Of a DNA stretch of 64,000 nucleotides, positions 31,162 through 40,253 are shown piece by piece; within the stretch, counting starts at the first letter, position 1; the number at the start of each line of letters is the position of its first letter. The stretch is from Castellaniella sp. (GTDB taxonomy: Bacteria > Pseudomonadota > Gammaproteobacteria > Burkholderiales > Burkholderiaceae_B), in NCBI GenBank assembly GCA_019104865.1, contig JAHRWZ010000016.1, positions 60,722 through 124,721 on the forward strand, read 5' to 3'. Below the pieces are notes generated by a model. The model made no database searches. It saw only the letters and a list, made by a program, of their open reading frames with translations, and was not told the origin of the DNA. The translations under genes and the position numbers were made by a program.

Positions 31162-31249
31162 ATCCGGCCATCCTGTCACCGTGTATGTATCTCGGGCAAT
31201 GGGCAGCCCAGAATGAATCAACCGCATTTCCCCGCATCGAGAGGCTGCC

Positions 31250-32578
31250 ATGCACACCGAAGTCACGAACACGATGGATCTGTCCAATTTGTGGATGCCG
31301 TTCACCGCCAACCGCCAGTTCAAGGCGCACCCCAGGCTGCTGACCGGGGCCAAGGACATGCACTACACGGCGGCGGATGGCCATTCGGTGCTGGATGGCA
31401 CGTCCGGCCTGTGGTGCGTCAATGCGGGGCATGCACGCCAGCCCATCATCGATGCCATTCATCGCCAGGCCACCCAGCTGGACTATGCGCCCAGCTTCCA
31501 GATCGGCCACGAGGACTCCTTTCACGCCGCCACGGAAGTCGCCGCCCTGATGCCCAAGGGGCTGGATCGCATCTTCTTCACGAATTCCGGGTCGGAATCC
31601 GTCGATACGGCGCTCAAGATCGCAGTTGCCTATCACCGGGCGCGCGGCGAAGGGCAGCGCACCCGCCTGATCGGGCGCGAGCGCGGCTATCACGGAGTCG
31701 GATTCGGAGGTATTTCGGTGGGGGGGATCTCGTCCAACCGCAAGGCGTTTTCCGGGGTGTTGCTGCCGGGTGTGGATCATCTGCCGCATACGCACGATCT
31801 GGCCCACAATGCCTGGTCTCGCGGCCAGCCCGCCTGGGGGGCGCATTTTGCCGACGCCCTGGAAAGCATCATTGCGCTGCATGATGCCTCGACGATCGCG
31901 GCCGTCATCGTCGAACCCCTGGCGGGATCCACCGGGGTGCTGCTGCCACCCAAGGGATATCTGGAAAAACTGCGTGCCATCACCGAAAAACACGGCATTT
32001 TGCTGATTTTCGACGAGGTCATCACCGGCTTCGGCCGGCTGGGGGCGGCGACCGCCAGCGACTTCTTCGGCGTGACGCCGGACCTGATCACTATGGCCAA
32101 GGGTATCAGCAACGCGGCGGTGCCGGCGGGCGCCGTGGCCGTGCGCCGTTCCGTCCATGACACGATCATCGACGCCAGCGCCAGCGGTATTGAATTCTTC
32201 CATGGCTATACCTATTCCGCGCATCCGCTGGCGACGGCCGCCATCCGGGCCACGCTGGGGATCTACCGCGACGAACAGCTCTTCAAGCGGGCGCATGACC
32301 TTTCCGTGCCGTTCGAAAACGCAGCGCACGGGCTGAAGGGCGCGCGCCATGTGATCGACGTCCGCAATCTGGGGCTGGTGGCCGGCATCGAGCTGACCCC
32401 GCGTGAAGGCGCGCCGGGGGCGCGCGCCGCAGAAGTCTTCAGCAAGTGCTTCGATCAAGGTGTGCTGGTACGCTATACCGGCGACATCATCGCGGTTTCG
32501 CCTCCGCTGATTATCAGCGAGGAACAGATTGCACGGATTTTCGAAACCATCGCCGCAGTGCTGAAGACCGTGGAGTAA
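31250..32578 (+). CDS. Omega-amino acid:pyruvate aminotransferase (beta-alanine:pyruvate type)
   Basis: A 442-residue class III PLP aminotransferase. Seen are the N-terminal DLSNLWMPFTANRQFKAHPR and GTSGLWCVNAGHARQPI typical of beta-alanine:pyruvate transaminases, GSESVDTALKIAVAYH, the Asp of the PLP site in LLIFDEVITGFGR, and the Schiff-base Lys284 in TMAKGISNAAVPAG. It would transfer the amino group of beta-alanine or a similar omega-amino acid to pyruvate, giving malonate semialdehyde for the mmsA product. GAGAGG precedes the ATG at 31250. Taurine or other amines remain possible substrates. Confidence 0.9.
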   Translation: MHTEVTNTMDLSNLWMPFTANRQFKAHPRLLTGAKDMHYTAADGHSVLDGTSGLWCVNAGHARQPIIDAIHRQATQLDYAPSFQIGHEDSFHAATEVAALMPKGLDRIFFTNSGSESVDTALKIAVAYHRARGEGQRTRLIGRERGYHGVGFGGISVGGISSNRKAFSGVLLPGVDHLPHTHDLAHNAWSRGQPAWGAHFADALESIIALHDASTIAAVIVEPLAGSTGVLLPPKGYLEKLRAITEKHGILLIFDEVITGFGRLGAATASDFFGVTPDLITMAKGISNAAVPAGAVAVRRSVHDTIIDASASGIEFFHGYTYSAHPLATAAIRATLGIYRDEQLFKRAHDLSVPFENAAHGLKGARHVIDVRNLGLVAGIELTPREGAPGARAAEVFSKCFDQGVLVRYTGDIIAVSPPLIISEEQIARIFETIAAVLKTVE

Positions 32579-32696
32579 CGAGGGCAAGCTGGGCACTATT
32601 TTTGTGACGAGCTCGGGTGTCGATGAAATCACGGGAAGATCGTGGTACTGAATTTTCCATCTGATCGGCAGGGAGGCGCGAGGGCCAGTCGATTTT

Positions 32697-33719
32697 TCAG
32701 CGGGGGGCAGGCGGCGCCCCGAGGCTTGCGCCGGGGACAAGGGTAGGTTGTAGCGGCTCTTGTGGCGGGACGGGCCTGCCAGCCAGCAGATCCACGATGA
32801 TGTGAGCAGCCCGAGCGCCAATATCGCTATCCGGAATGCGGATGGTGGTGAGTTCGGGCTGCATCATGGCTGCCTCTTCGAGGCCGTCAAAGCCGATGAG
32901 CGATATCTCTTCGGGTACTTTGATGCCCAAGCGGCGGCACTCGTGCAAGGCGCCCATGGCCTGCAGGTCGGTGCCGAACAGAATAACCGTAGGACGGGGT
33001 GACATCCGCCAGATTTGACGGATGGCCTGGCGCCCCCCCTCGTAAGAAAAGGGGTACTCGATGATCCAGCCCTCGGGAATCGCGAGCCCGGCTTCGTGTA
33101 CGGCGGCCAGGATGCCTGCTCGTCGGTAGCGAGCGCGTTCGTTGCCGATGATCGTGCCACCGCAAATGCCCAGATGCGTATGGCCTTTTTCCAGTGCTAG
33201 CTTGGCAAGCTTGTAGGCTGCGTCGAAGTTCGAGATGCCAACGCAATAGGGGTGTTGGCTGCCATCCACGGACCAGGTGAGTACATAGGGTAGTTTGTAC
33301 TGGCGCAGCAGGCTGAAGACTGCGTCTTCATGGTCTGTCCCTACCATGATGATGCCGTCTACGCCCTTTTCGAGGATGGCGCGGATGAGAGAGGCCTCGG
33401 TTTCAATGTGATATTCGTGGCTGACAATAAGCAGCTGGTAGCCTTGGGCCCAAAGTGCCTGCTGAATGGAGTGGGTCGAGTGGGCGAAGATGGGGTTGTT
33501 GAGTGTGGGGTATACGGCAGCGATAGTCTGGCTGCGTCGCGAGGCCAGGGCGCGAGCCGCACCATCGCGGATATAACCCAGTTGGGCAACCGCATTGTTC
33601 ACAGCTTCGAGTGTCTTGGGTTTGACGCGGTCGGGCACGGAAAGTGCTCGGGAAGCGCTACCCAGCGATACACCCGCCAGGCGAGCGACATCGGCTAGAG
33701 TGGGTCTGCTGTATGTCAT
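32697..33719 (-). CDS. LacI-family transcriptional regulator of the catabolic island
   Basis: A 340-residue LacI/GalR-type repressor. The N-terminal helix-turn-helix and hinge read PTLADVARLAGVSLGSASRA, LSVPDRVKPKTLEAVNNAV and RALASRRSQ, followed by a periplasmic-binding-type effector domain with FDAAYKLAKLALEKGHTHLG and ISLIGFDGLEEA. It is divergent from the first ABC importer. Palindromes of LacI type sit upstream of that importer and again upstream of the quinone-reductase operon at 51499, so this protein is the prime candidate to bind both. The inducer is unknown. The gene looks less GC-rich than the importer permeases further on. Confidence 0.92.
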   Translation of the reverse strand: MTYSRPTLADVARLAGVSLGSASRALSVPDRVKPKTLEAVNNAVAQLGYIRDGAARALASRRSQTIAAVYPTLNNPIFAHSTHSIQQALWAQGYQLLIVSHEYHIETEASLIRAILEKGVDGIIMVGTDHEDAVFSLLRQYKLPYVLTWSVDGSQHPYCVGISNFDAAYKLAKLALEKGHTHLGICGGTIIGNERARYRRAGILAAVHEAGLAIPEGWIIEYPFSYEGGRQAIRQIWRMSPRPTVILFGTDLQAMGALHECRRLGIKVPEEISLIGFDGLEEAAMMQPELTTIRIPDSDIGARAAHIIVDLLAGRPVPPQEPLQPTLVPGASLGAPPAPR

Positions 33720-33796
33720 GGAGTACCTAAAAACATCGGGTGTTTACTCATTGACAGTGTCTGAGCGGCCTATGGTAACCTGCCCTCACACAAATT

Positions 33797-33808
33797 TGAA
33801 ACGTTTCA
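33797..33808. promoter_or_regulatory. LacI-type operator 1 (importer 1 / lacI)
   Basis: TGAAACGTTTCA is a perfect 12-bp palindrome with the central CG typical of LacI/GalR operators. It lies 78 bp upstream of the LacI start and 220 bp before the importer-1 binding protein gene. Confidence 0.75.
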
Positions 33809-33864
33809 TTTTATTAATCACCCCTCCCAACAGCATTGTAATTGCTGTTTTTAAAAAATTAGAG

Positions 33865-33878
33865 TTGAAGCGCTTCAA
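33865..33878. promoter_or_regulatory. LacI-type operator 2 (importer 1)
   Basis: TTGAAGCGCTTCAA is a perfect 14-bp palindrome. Its core TGAAGCGCTTCA is identical to the first site at 51442-51453. It lies 69 bp (centre to centre) from operator 1, which would allow looping by a tetrameric or cooperative repressor. Confidence 0.75.
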
Positions 33879-33904
33879 AAATGTTGAAATAGAAGGAGCT
33901 GTTG

Positions 33905-33949
33905 ATGTCTCTGTTGTCGATCAGTGCCTCGCTCGGCTTTCCTGAATAG
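33905..33949 (+). CDS. Possible 14-residue leader peptide
   Basis: ATG at 33905 is preceded at seven bases by AGAAGGAG, a strong ribosome site, and opens a 14-codon frame (MSLLSISASLGFPE) ending in TAG at 33947-33949. It sits in the probable leader of the importer-1 mRNA. No amino acid run suggests attenuation. It may be a leader peptide or chance. Confidence 0.25.
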   Translation: MSLLSISASLGFPE

Positions 33950-34028
33950 CAGGCTGGGGCATTAAAACATCAAGTGAATCCCAACAGGAGATTCCACCCG
34001 GAAGCCCTAGGGATCAAGGAGTGTAGAC

Positions 34029-35231
34029 ATGAAATTCAAAAAAACTGTTTTTGCCATTGCTGTCGGTGTCATGGCCTTTGGGGCTACCGCGGCCACTGCG
34101 GCGACAATCAAGGTGGGCGCCTTGTTTCCGTTCAGCGGCGGCCTGGCACTGCTGGGACAGGAAAGCTTTCGAGGGGTGGAGCTCGCCATCAACGAGGTGA
34201 ATGCAGCCGGCGGCATTAATGGAGACAAAATCGAGATCGTCAAGGCAGATGCCGTTGACCCCAACCAAGCGGTGTCCGGTGCCAAGCGTCTGGTATCCGA
34301 TGGTGTAGTTGCCATTTTTGGCAGCTATGCATCCGGACTCTCCTATGCCGCATCGCCAGTCGCCGAACTGGCTGGTGTTCCGTACTTTGAGTTGGGTGCT
34401 ACAGCGCATAAGATCACCACCCGTGGGTACAAATATTTGTTTCGCACCAACCCGAATACCGCCAAGTATGGTGTAGCTGTGGTTGATGCCCTGCATGGCC
34501 TGATTGCTCCTGGCATAGGGTTGAGTGCCAAGGATATCCGCATCGGCATCATTCATGAAGATGGCCCCTATGGTACTGATGTGGCCGCAACCGAGAAGAA
34601 GCGTGCCGCGGAGTTGGGCTACCAGGTGGTTGAGACGCTGCCTTATTCCGCCAAATCGGTTGATCTGTCTTCTTTGGTCCTACGTCTGAAGGGTGCCAAG
34701 GCCAATGTGGTGCTGCAGACTTCATATCAGAACGACACCATCTTGTACTTCCGCCAGGCTAAGGAAGCGAATTTTCATCCCAAGGTCGTGATTGGTGCTG
34801 GGGGCGGCTATTCGCTGATGGATACCGCTAAGGCTGTAGGGGCGGACATCGACGGTGTGTTCGATCTGGATTTTCCTCAAGCATCGATCAACCCGAAGGG
34901 AGCTCCCGGGTTGGAAAAATTTCTTGCCGAGTATAAGTCGGCTTATAGCAGTACGCCGCAGTCCGGGCACAGTCTGGCTAACTATGTCGGGGCCAAGGCA
35001 TTCCTTGACATCATGGCACACGCCAAATCATTTGATAAAGACAAAATTCGTGAGGCCGTGCTGGCATACAAGAAGCCCGACGGCGAAAGCGCCAATGGCT
35101 GGGGCTTCGATTTCGCCAAAGAGGGCCAGAATGAGGCCTCCAATTTCTATGTGATGCAGTGGCAAAACGGTGAACTGGTCACCATTGAGCCCAAAAATCT
35201 TGCGCTGGGCAAGCCGAAGTTCAACCAGTGA
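34029..35231 (+). CDS. Branched-chain-type ABC transporter substrate-binding protein (importer 1)
   Basis: A 400-residue periplasmic type I binding protein of the LivK/Leu-Ile-Val family. The signal peptide (MKFKKTVFAIAVGVMAFGAT, cut near AATAA) precedes IKVGALFPFSGGLALLGQES and the VNAAGGINGDKIEIVKAD segment. It should capture the substrate in the periplasm for the permeases that follow. AGGAG lies nearby upstream. Base composition and codon choice (many A/T-ending codons) differ from the downstream permease and ATPase genes, suggesting a different history. This family also binds aromatic acids, amides and polyols, so amino acid specificity should not be assumed. Confidence 0.92.
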   Translation: MKFKKTVFAIAVGVMAFGATAATAATIKVGALFPFSGGLALLGQESFRGVELAINEVNAAGGINGDKIEIVKADAVDPNQAVSGAKRLVSDGVVAIFGSYASGLSYAASPVAELAGVPYFELGATAHKITTRGYKYLFRTNPNTAKYGVAVVDALHGLIAPGIGLSAKDIRIGIIHEDGPYGTDVAATEKKRAAELGYQVVETLPYSAKSVDLSSLVLRLKGAKANVVLQTSYQNDTILYFRQAKEANFHPKVVIGAGGGYSLMDTAKAVGADIDGVFDLDFPQASINPKGAPGLEKFLAEYKSAYSSTPQSGHSLANYVGAKAFLDIMAHAKSFDKDKIREAVLAYKKPDGESANGWGFDFAKEGQNEASNFYVMQWQNGELVTIEPKNLALGKPKFNQ

Positions 35232-35315
35232 GCGTGGCACCGTCGTCGCCGTGACTGGCGCCCGGGCTGATTTGTCCCCTCGGCACGAAACCTTCATTTT
35301 TCCAAGAGATTGACC

Positions 35316-36182
35316 ATGGATATTTTTTTCCAGTTAATCATCAATGGTCTCCTGCTGGGGGGGGCCTACATGATCATCAGCCTGGGCCTGACGCTCATCT
35401 TCGGGGTCGTGCGTGTCGTCAACTTCGCCCACGGCGAGTTTTTGATGATCGGCATGTACTTCGTCTATCTGATGGCAGCGCATCTGGGTATCCACCCCTA
35501 CATCGGCCTAGTGCCCGCGGCCATCGTGCTGTTCGCCCTGGGGGCCTTCGTGCAGAAAGTGGTGATCGAGCCGCTGCTGGACGCGGGCGAGGAAATCCAG
35601 ATTTTCGCCACGGTGGGCGTCTCCACCATTTTGCTCAACCTGGCCCTAGTCATCTTCGGCGCGGACGTGTTTCGGGCGCATACCTCGGTGGGTACTGGCT
35701 CGTTCGAGGTCGGTCCATTTTCCCTGGTGACGGGGCAGGTGGTCACGTTCGTGATCGCCATCGCCCTGGCCGTGGGCCTGCATCTGTTCATGCACCGCAC
35801 CTATCTGGGGCGCGCGCTGCGGGCCGTGGCCCAGCAACGCTACGCCGCCATGCTCATGGGGGTCAACGTCAAGTTCGTCTATGTCATTGCCTTTGGCCTG
35901 GGCTCGGCCTTCGTGGGGGTCGCCGCCGGCCTGCTGGCGCCGCAGTATCCGGTGTTTCCCACGGTGGGCACGTATTTCGTGCTGACGGCTTTCGTGATCG
36001 TGGTGCTGGGCGGCATGGGCGACCTCTACGGCGCGGTGGTGGGTTCGCTCATCATCGGCGTGGTGGACACCCTGGCGGGCTTCTACATCGCGCCTGATCT
36101 CAAGGAAGTCGTCTATTTCGGTATTTTTTTGCTGATTCTGATCCTGCGCCCCAGCGGGCTGTTCGGGTTGGGCACTGAATAA
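35316..36182 (+). CDS. Branched-chain-type ABC transporter permease LivH-like (importer 1)
   Basis: A 288-residue integral membrane protein with the LivH signature VRVVNFAHGEFLMIGMYFVY near the N-terminus, the EAA-like region LGRALRAVAQQRYAAMLMGV, and VVLGGMGDLYGAVVGSLIIG. About eight hydrophobic segments are visible. I chose the ATG at 35316 with AAGAGA upstream; a TTG at 35310 is in frame. It pairs with the LivM half of the next protein. Confidence 0.92.
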   Translation: MDIFFQLIINGLLLGGAYMIISLGLTLIFGVVRVVNFAHGEFLMIGMYFVYLMAAHLGIHPYIGLVPAAIVLFALGAFVQKVVIEPLLDAGEEIQIFATVGVSTILLNLALVIFGADVFRAHTSVGTGSFEVGPFSLVTGQVVTFVIAIALAVGLHLFMHRTYLGRALRAVAQQRYAAMLMGVNVKFVYVIAFGLGSAFVGVAAGLLAPQYPVFPTVGTYFVLTAFVIVVLGGMGDLYGAVVGSLIIGVVDTLAGFYIAPDLKEVVYFGIFLLILILRPSGLFGLGTE

Positions 36183-36195
36183 GCAGGAGCGCCTC

Positions 36196-37974
36196 ATGTT
36201 CCCCGATTTTCGCAATCCAAAAGCGTATGTCAGCCTGGCGGTTCTGATCCTCGCGTTTCTCGTGCCCCTGGCGCTGGACACGGCCTTCTGGACCAATCTC
36301 TTCGTTCTCATCTTCGTCTTTGCCGCGCTGTCGATCGCCTGGAACATCGTCGGCGGCTTTGCCGGGCAGCTGTCGCTGGGCCACGCGGTGTTCTACGGCA
36401 TCGGTGGATACACCGCCACGCTGCTCACGCAGGCATACGGCATCAGCCCCTGGATCGGCATGCTGGCCGGGGCGGTGATTTCCGGCGTGGTGGCCATCAT
36501 CATCAGCTATCCCACCTTGCGCCTGAAAGGCCCGTTCTTCGCCCTGGCCACCATCGCCATCCTGGAGGTGGTGCGCCTGCTGGTGATCCACGAGGAAAGC
36601 TGGACGGGCGGCTCCAGCGGCATCAGCCTGCCGCTGAACATCGGCTGGGAGTGGATGATCTTCCGTAACAAGACCAATTACCTGATCATCGCCTTCGGCC
36701 TGTTTATGTTCGTCTTCTGGGCTTCGTGGCTGATCCGCAAGTCGCGCCTGGGGCACTACCTGCTGGCCATCCGCGAGCGCGAGGACGCGGCGCAGGCCGT
36801 GGGGGTGAACACCGCCAGCAAGAAGACCCAGGCCGCCGTGCTGTCGGCCATGCTCACCAGCATCGTCGGCACCTTTCACATCACCTATCTCACCTTCGTC
36901 GATCCGCAATCCGCCTTTTCGCTCGAACTGTCCATCCAGATCGCCATGTTTGCGCTGATCGGCGGCATGGGCACGCTGGCCGGCCCCGTTGCCGGCACGT
37001 TTCTGGTGCTGCCGATCGCCGAGCTGGCGCGCGCCTGGCTGAGCGGCGTGAGCAACGGGCTGCACGGGCTCATCTACGGCGTCGTGCTGGTGGTCGTCGT
37101 GCTGACCATCCCGCAGGGGCTGGTGGGGTCGTTCGGCGCCCGCGTAGGCCGCTGGGTGTCGCGCCTGCCGTATCTGGGCCGGGCCCCCGCGGCGCCGGCG
37201 CGGGCCGGCCAGCTGGCGCAGGGCTGTGCGCGCCAGGAAACGCCCGTGCTTGAGGCGCGCAATCTGTTCAAGAATTTCGGCGGCCTGCGCGCCACCAACG
37301 ACGTGTCGCTGACGCTGTTTGAAAACGAGATCCTGGGCATCATCGGCGCCAACGGGGCGGGCAAGACCACAGTGTTCAACCAGCTCTCGGGCTTCATCCG
37401 GCCCGACCAGGGCACGATCCGCCTGCGCGCGCGCGACGGCCAGTGGGCAAGCTGCAATGCGCCGTATGAATATGCGCACCAAGGCCTGAGCCGCACCTTC
37501 CAGACGGCTTTGCCCTTCACCAGCCTGACGGTGCTCGAGAACATCATGCTGGGGGCCTTCATCAACACCACCGACCGCCGCGAGGCCGAGGCCGTGGCGC
37601 TCGAGGTGGCCGGACTCACCGACCTCACCGAGCTGCTCGGCGTCGAGGCGCGCAACCTGACGGTGGGCGGGGTCAAGCGCCTAGAAGTGGCCCGCGCCCT
37701 GGCCACGCGGCCCAAGATCCTGCTGCTCGACGAGGTGATGGCGGGCCTGAACCCCACCGACATCGACAAGGCTATCGCGATGATCCGCCGCGTGCGCGAG
37801 TCGGGGGTGTCGGTGGTCATGATCGAGCACATGATGCAGGCCGTCATGGCCTTGTCCGACCGCATCATCGTCATCAGCGAGGGGCAGGTGCTCACCAGCG
37901 GCTCGCCGCGCGAGGTGGTGGAGAACCCGCAAGTGATCGAGGCCTATCTGGGCCGGGAGCAGCAACATGCTTAA
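36196..37974 (+). CDS. Fused LivM permease - LivG ATPase (importer 1)
   Basis: A 592-residue two-domain protein. Residues 1 to about 320 are a LivM-type permease (NIVGGFAGQLSLGHAVFYGI, YPTLRLKGPFFALATIAI). A short Ala/Pro-rich linker follows. The C-terminal 240 residues are a LivG-type ATPase with Walker A IIGANGAGKTT, signature-region LTVGGVKRLEVARAL and Walker B ILLLDEVMAGLNPTD. Such permease-ATPase fusions recur in branched-chain-type importers of Burkholderiales. AGGAG precedes the ATG; the gene overlaps livF by 8 bp. Confidence 0.93.
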   Translation: MFPDFRNPKAYVSLAVLILAFLVPLALDTAFWTNLFVLIFVFAALSIAWNIVGGFAGQLSLGHAVFYGIGGYTATLLTQAYGISPWIGMLAGAVISGVVAIIISYPTLRLKGPFFALATIAILEVVRLLVIHEESWTGGSSGISLPLNIGWEWMIFRNKTNYLIIAFGLFMFVFWASWLIRKSRLGHYLLAIREREDAAQAVGVNTASKKTQAAVLSAMLTSIVGTFHITYLTFVDPQSAFSLELSIQIAMFALIGGMGTLAGPVAGTFLVLPIAELARAWLSGVSNGLHGLIYGVVLVVVVLTIPQGLVGSFGARVGRWVSRLPYLGRAPAAPARAGQLAQGCARQETPVLEARNLFKNFGGLRATNDVSLTLFENEILGIIGANGAGKTTVFNQLSGFIRPDQGTIRLRARDGQWASCNAPYEYAHQGLSRTFQTALPFTSLTVLENIMLGAFINTTDRREAEAVALEVAGLTDLTELLGVEARNLTVGGVKRLEVARALATRPKILLLDEVMAGLNPTDIDKAIAMIRRVRESGVSVVMIEHMMQAVMALSDRIIVISEGQVLTSGSPREVVENPQVIEAYLGREQQHA

Positions 37975-38671
37975 AGTGTCCAATCTCTGCGCCGGCTATG
38001 GCAAGACCCAGGTGCTGGACAATGTCAGCTTCGACGTCCAGGCAGGCGAGGTCGTCACCTTGATTGGCGCCAACGGGGCGGGCAAGACCACCATGCTCAA
38101 GGCCATCTGCGGCGTCATCCCCGTCACCCAGGGCGTGGTCGAGTTCGAGGGAGTCGATCTGGCCAACCGCAACGCGTTCGACGTGGTGGCCGCCGGGGTC
38201 ACGATGATCCCCGAGGGGCGGCAGCTGTTTCCGGGATTCACCGTGCGCGACAACCTGCTGATGGGCTCTTACAAGCCCGCCGCCCGGGCGCAGGCGGCGC
38301 AGCGCATGGCCGAGGTGCTGGAAATCTTTCCGCGCGTACAAGAGCGCCTGAACCAGCTGGCGGGCTCGCTGTCGGGCGGCGAGCAGCAGATGGTGGCGAT
38401 CGCCCGCGGCCTGATGGCCGGACCCCGGCTGCTGATTTTCGACGAGCCCTCGGTGGGCCTGTCGCCGCTGCTGGTGCAGCAGATGTTCGACATCATCGAG
38501 CGCATCACGGCCAGCGGCATGACGGTGCTGCTGGTCGAGCAGAACGTCTTCCAGACCCTGAAGCTGGCTGACCGCGGCTACGTGCTGGAAAACGGCACCA
38601 TCGTGCTGGAGGGTACGGGCGCCGAATTGCTGGGCAACCCCCACATCAAGAAGGCCTATCTGGGGGGCTAG
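37967..38671 (+). CDS. Branched-chain-type ABC transporter ATP-binding protein LivF-like (importer 1)
   Basis: A 234-residue ATPase with intact motifs: Walker A LIGANGAGKTTML, signature LSGGEQQMVAIARGL, Walker B LLIFDEPSVGLSP and the H-loop region. Overlap with the upstream fusion gene implies coupled translation and equal dosage. It completes importer 1. Its stop is only 5 bp from the convergent GntR gene. Confidence 0.93.
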   Translation: MLKVSNLCAGYGKTQVLDNVSFDVQAGEVVTLIGANGAGKTTMLKAICGVIPVTQGVVEFEGVDLANRNAFDVVAAGVTMIPEGRQLFPGFTVRDNLLMGSYKPAARAQAAQRMAEVLEIFPRVQERLNQLAGSLSGGEQQMVAIARGLMAGPRLLIFDEPSVGLSPLLVQQMFDIIERITASGMTVLLVEQNVFQTLKLADRGYVLENGTIVLEGTGAELLGNPHIKKAYLGG

Positions 38672-38676
38672 GCGCC

Positions 38677-39390
38677 TCAGTCTTTCAGGTAGATGTCCAG
38701 GCGCTGCGCGGCATTGCGTAGGTGCGTTTCGGCGGCGCGGGCGGCGGTGGTACCGTCGTGCGCCTCGATGGCGTCGAGAATCTGGTGGTGCTCGGTCTGC
38801 ACGGCCATCACCAGATCCTGGTGGTGGGTGACCGTATTGGTGCGGGCCCGGCGGATGAGCCCGCGTACGTGCTGTTCGAGGTATTCATTGAGCGCGATGA
38901 AGTGTGGGTTGTGCGTGGCGTCGCAGATGGCCTGGTGAAAGGCGTAGTCTTCGCTGTCGCCGGGCTGACCGTTGAGAATGGCGTATTCCATGCCCACCAG
39001 TGCCCGGCGGATTTCTTTCAGGTCGTCGGTCGTGTGGCGCACGGCAGCGTGCCGGGCGGCAGCCGACTCAAATGCCACCAATAGTTCGATGATGTGCTCG
39101 ATGGCATCGTGATCGTTGAGCGCTGTGGTGGAAAGCCGAAATGATTGTCGGGCGCTGCGCTCGTTGACGAAGACGCCGCGCCCCTGATGCGAGCTGACCA
39201 GGCCCTCGGACTTGAGCTGTGAGATGGCTTCGCGCACGACCGAGCGGCTGACGCCAAACTGCTCGCACAACTGCTTTTCGCTAGGCAGCTTGCTGCCGGA
39301 GGCAAGACGGCTTTGTTGTATTTCGTCTTTCAGCCAGTCGATGATGCCGGTGGTGAGTGGCTGTGAGGGTGTGTCCATGTTTTTAGTCAT
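38677..39390 (-). CDS. GntR-family (FadR/FCD subgroup) regulator of importer 2
   Basis: A 237-residue regulator. The N-terminal winged helix reads GSKLPSEKQLCEQFGVSRSV then VREAISQLKSEGLV and HQGRGVFV. The C-terminal two-thirds are the all-helical FCD domain (VAFESAAARHAAVR, DYAFHQAICDATHNPHFIAL), which usually binds a carboxylate with a metal. The start is either 39390 or 39378. It follows the SDR gene by 22 bp in one operon and is divergent from importer 2, whose promoter carries a perfect inverted repeat with a TTGTCTGA half-site of FCD type. Confidence 0.9.
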   Translation of the reverse strand: MTKNMDTPSQPLTTGIIDWLKDEIQQSRLASGSKLPSEKQLCEQFGVSRSVVREAISQLKSEGLVSSHQGRGVFVNERSARQSFRLSTTALNDHDAIEHIIELLVAFESAAARHAAVRHTTDDLKEIRRALVGMEYAILNGQPGDSEDYAFHQAICDATHNPHFIALNEYLEQHVRGLIRRARTNTVTHHQDLVMAVQTEHHQILDAIEAHDGTTAARAAETHLRNAAQRLDIYLKD

Positions 39391-39412
39391 AGGTACGTGC
39401 CGTCGGTCAGTA

Positions 39413-40150
39413 TTACACGATATACAGGCCACCGTTTACGTGCACCGTCTCGCCGGTAATGAAACTGGCCAGATCGGAGCATAGGAAGGCGATGACGCTG
39501 GCCACCTCGGCGGCCAAGCCAAAACGCTTCAGGGGGGTGCTGTCGAGCAGCACTTGGCCTTTTTGGCGCACTAGGGGTTCGGTCATGGCGGTGGCAATGA
39601 TGCCAGGGGCTACGATATTTACCCGGGTCTTGGGGGCCAGTTCGAGCGCGAGACTTTTGCTCAGGCTGCTGACGGCACCCTTGGATGCCGAGTAGTGTGC
39701 GTGGCCTAGGCTACCGCGGTGGCCAGCCAGAGACGACAGGGTGACGATGGCGCTGTTGTCGGTCAGGTGCGGGATGACGCTGCGACACATATAGAAGGTG
39801 CCATCCAGATTGATGCTTATCAGCTTTCGCCATTGTTCATCGCTCATGCTCTCGATGCGCTGCTCGGGGTAGATGCCTGCCGAATGCACTAGATAGTCGA
39901 TGCCGCCGTGGTGACTGGCAACCGTTTGTGCCAACTGCTGACAGGCCTGGGCGTCTGATACGTCCACTGTGTGGGTAGAGATGCTGCCGGGTGAAGTCTT
40001 CAGTTCGTAGGCCAGGGCATCGAGCGCCTGGGTGGAGAGATCGCACAGGGCGACGTTGGCCCCGGCCTGGGCCATCTGCCGGGCCACCTCGCGGCCAATG
40101 CCGCCGCTGGCGCCGGTGATGAGTGCGGTTTTGCCGGTGAAAGAAATCAT
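39413..40150 (-). CDS. Short-chain dehydrogenase/reductase (GntR operon)
   Basis: A 245-residue classical SDR. Cofactor motif TGASGGIGREV, the HSAGIYP variant of the NNAG motif, catalytic Ser in LSSLAG, and Tyr/Lys in HYSASKGAV are present; C-terminus GGLYIV. It probably oxidises a secondary alcohol with NAD(P)+. Co-transcribed with the GntR regulator and divergent from importer 2, it likely acts on the imported compound. Confidence 0.9.
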   Translation of the reverse strand: MISFTGKTALITGASGGIGREVARQMAQAGANVALCDLSTQALDALAYELKTSPGSISTHTVDVSDAQACQQLAQTVASHHGGIDYLVHSAGIYPEQRIESMSDEQWRKLISINLDGTFYMCRSVIPHLTDNSAIVTLSSLAGHRGSLGHAHYSASKGAVSSLSKSLALELAPKTRVNIVAPGIIATAMTEPLVRQKGQVLLDSTPLKRFGLAAEVASVIAFLCSDLASFITGETVHVNGGLYIV

Positions 40151-40253
40151 GCGAGTCTCCTGTTAGGGTTATTCCTAATACTGTTCAAATTATTGAAAAT
40201 AAACGAATAATTCTTGTTGATCGAGAATTTGCCAGTCGCGCCATGGACTTTCG

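Larger units (their letters stand above)
33720..34028. promoter_or_regulatory. 309-bp divergent control region of the LacI gene and importer 1
   Basis: A visibly AT-rich stretch between the LacI gene and the importer-1 binding protein. It carries the two LacI-type palindromes listed separately, a small ribosome-site-preceded ORF at 33905, and AGGAG just ahead of the binding-protein ATG. I could not place a convincing -10/-35 pair for either gene. A TTGAAG inside the second palindrome may serve as a -35, as at the 51.4-kb promoter. Confidence 0.6.

Noticed and set aside
31160..32821. Minus-strand open frame of about 550 codons opposite the omega-aminotransferase
   Set aside because: The plus strand encodes a full class III aminotransferase with the PLP lysine; the antisense frame spans its promoter and has no motifs.
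34029..38671. Leucine/isoleucine/valine importer
   Set aside because: The protein family is of branched-chain type, but its members carry many ligands. The LacI control and shared operators with alcohol and keto-acid enzymes make an amino acid substrate unlikely.
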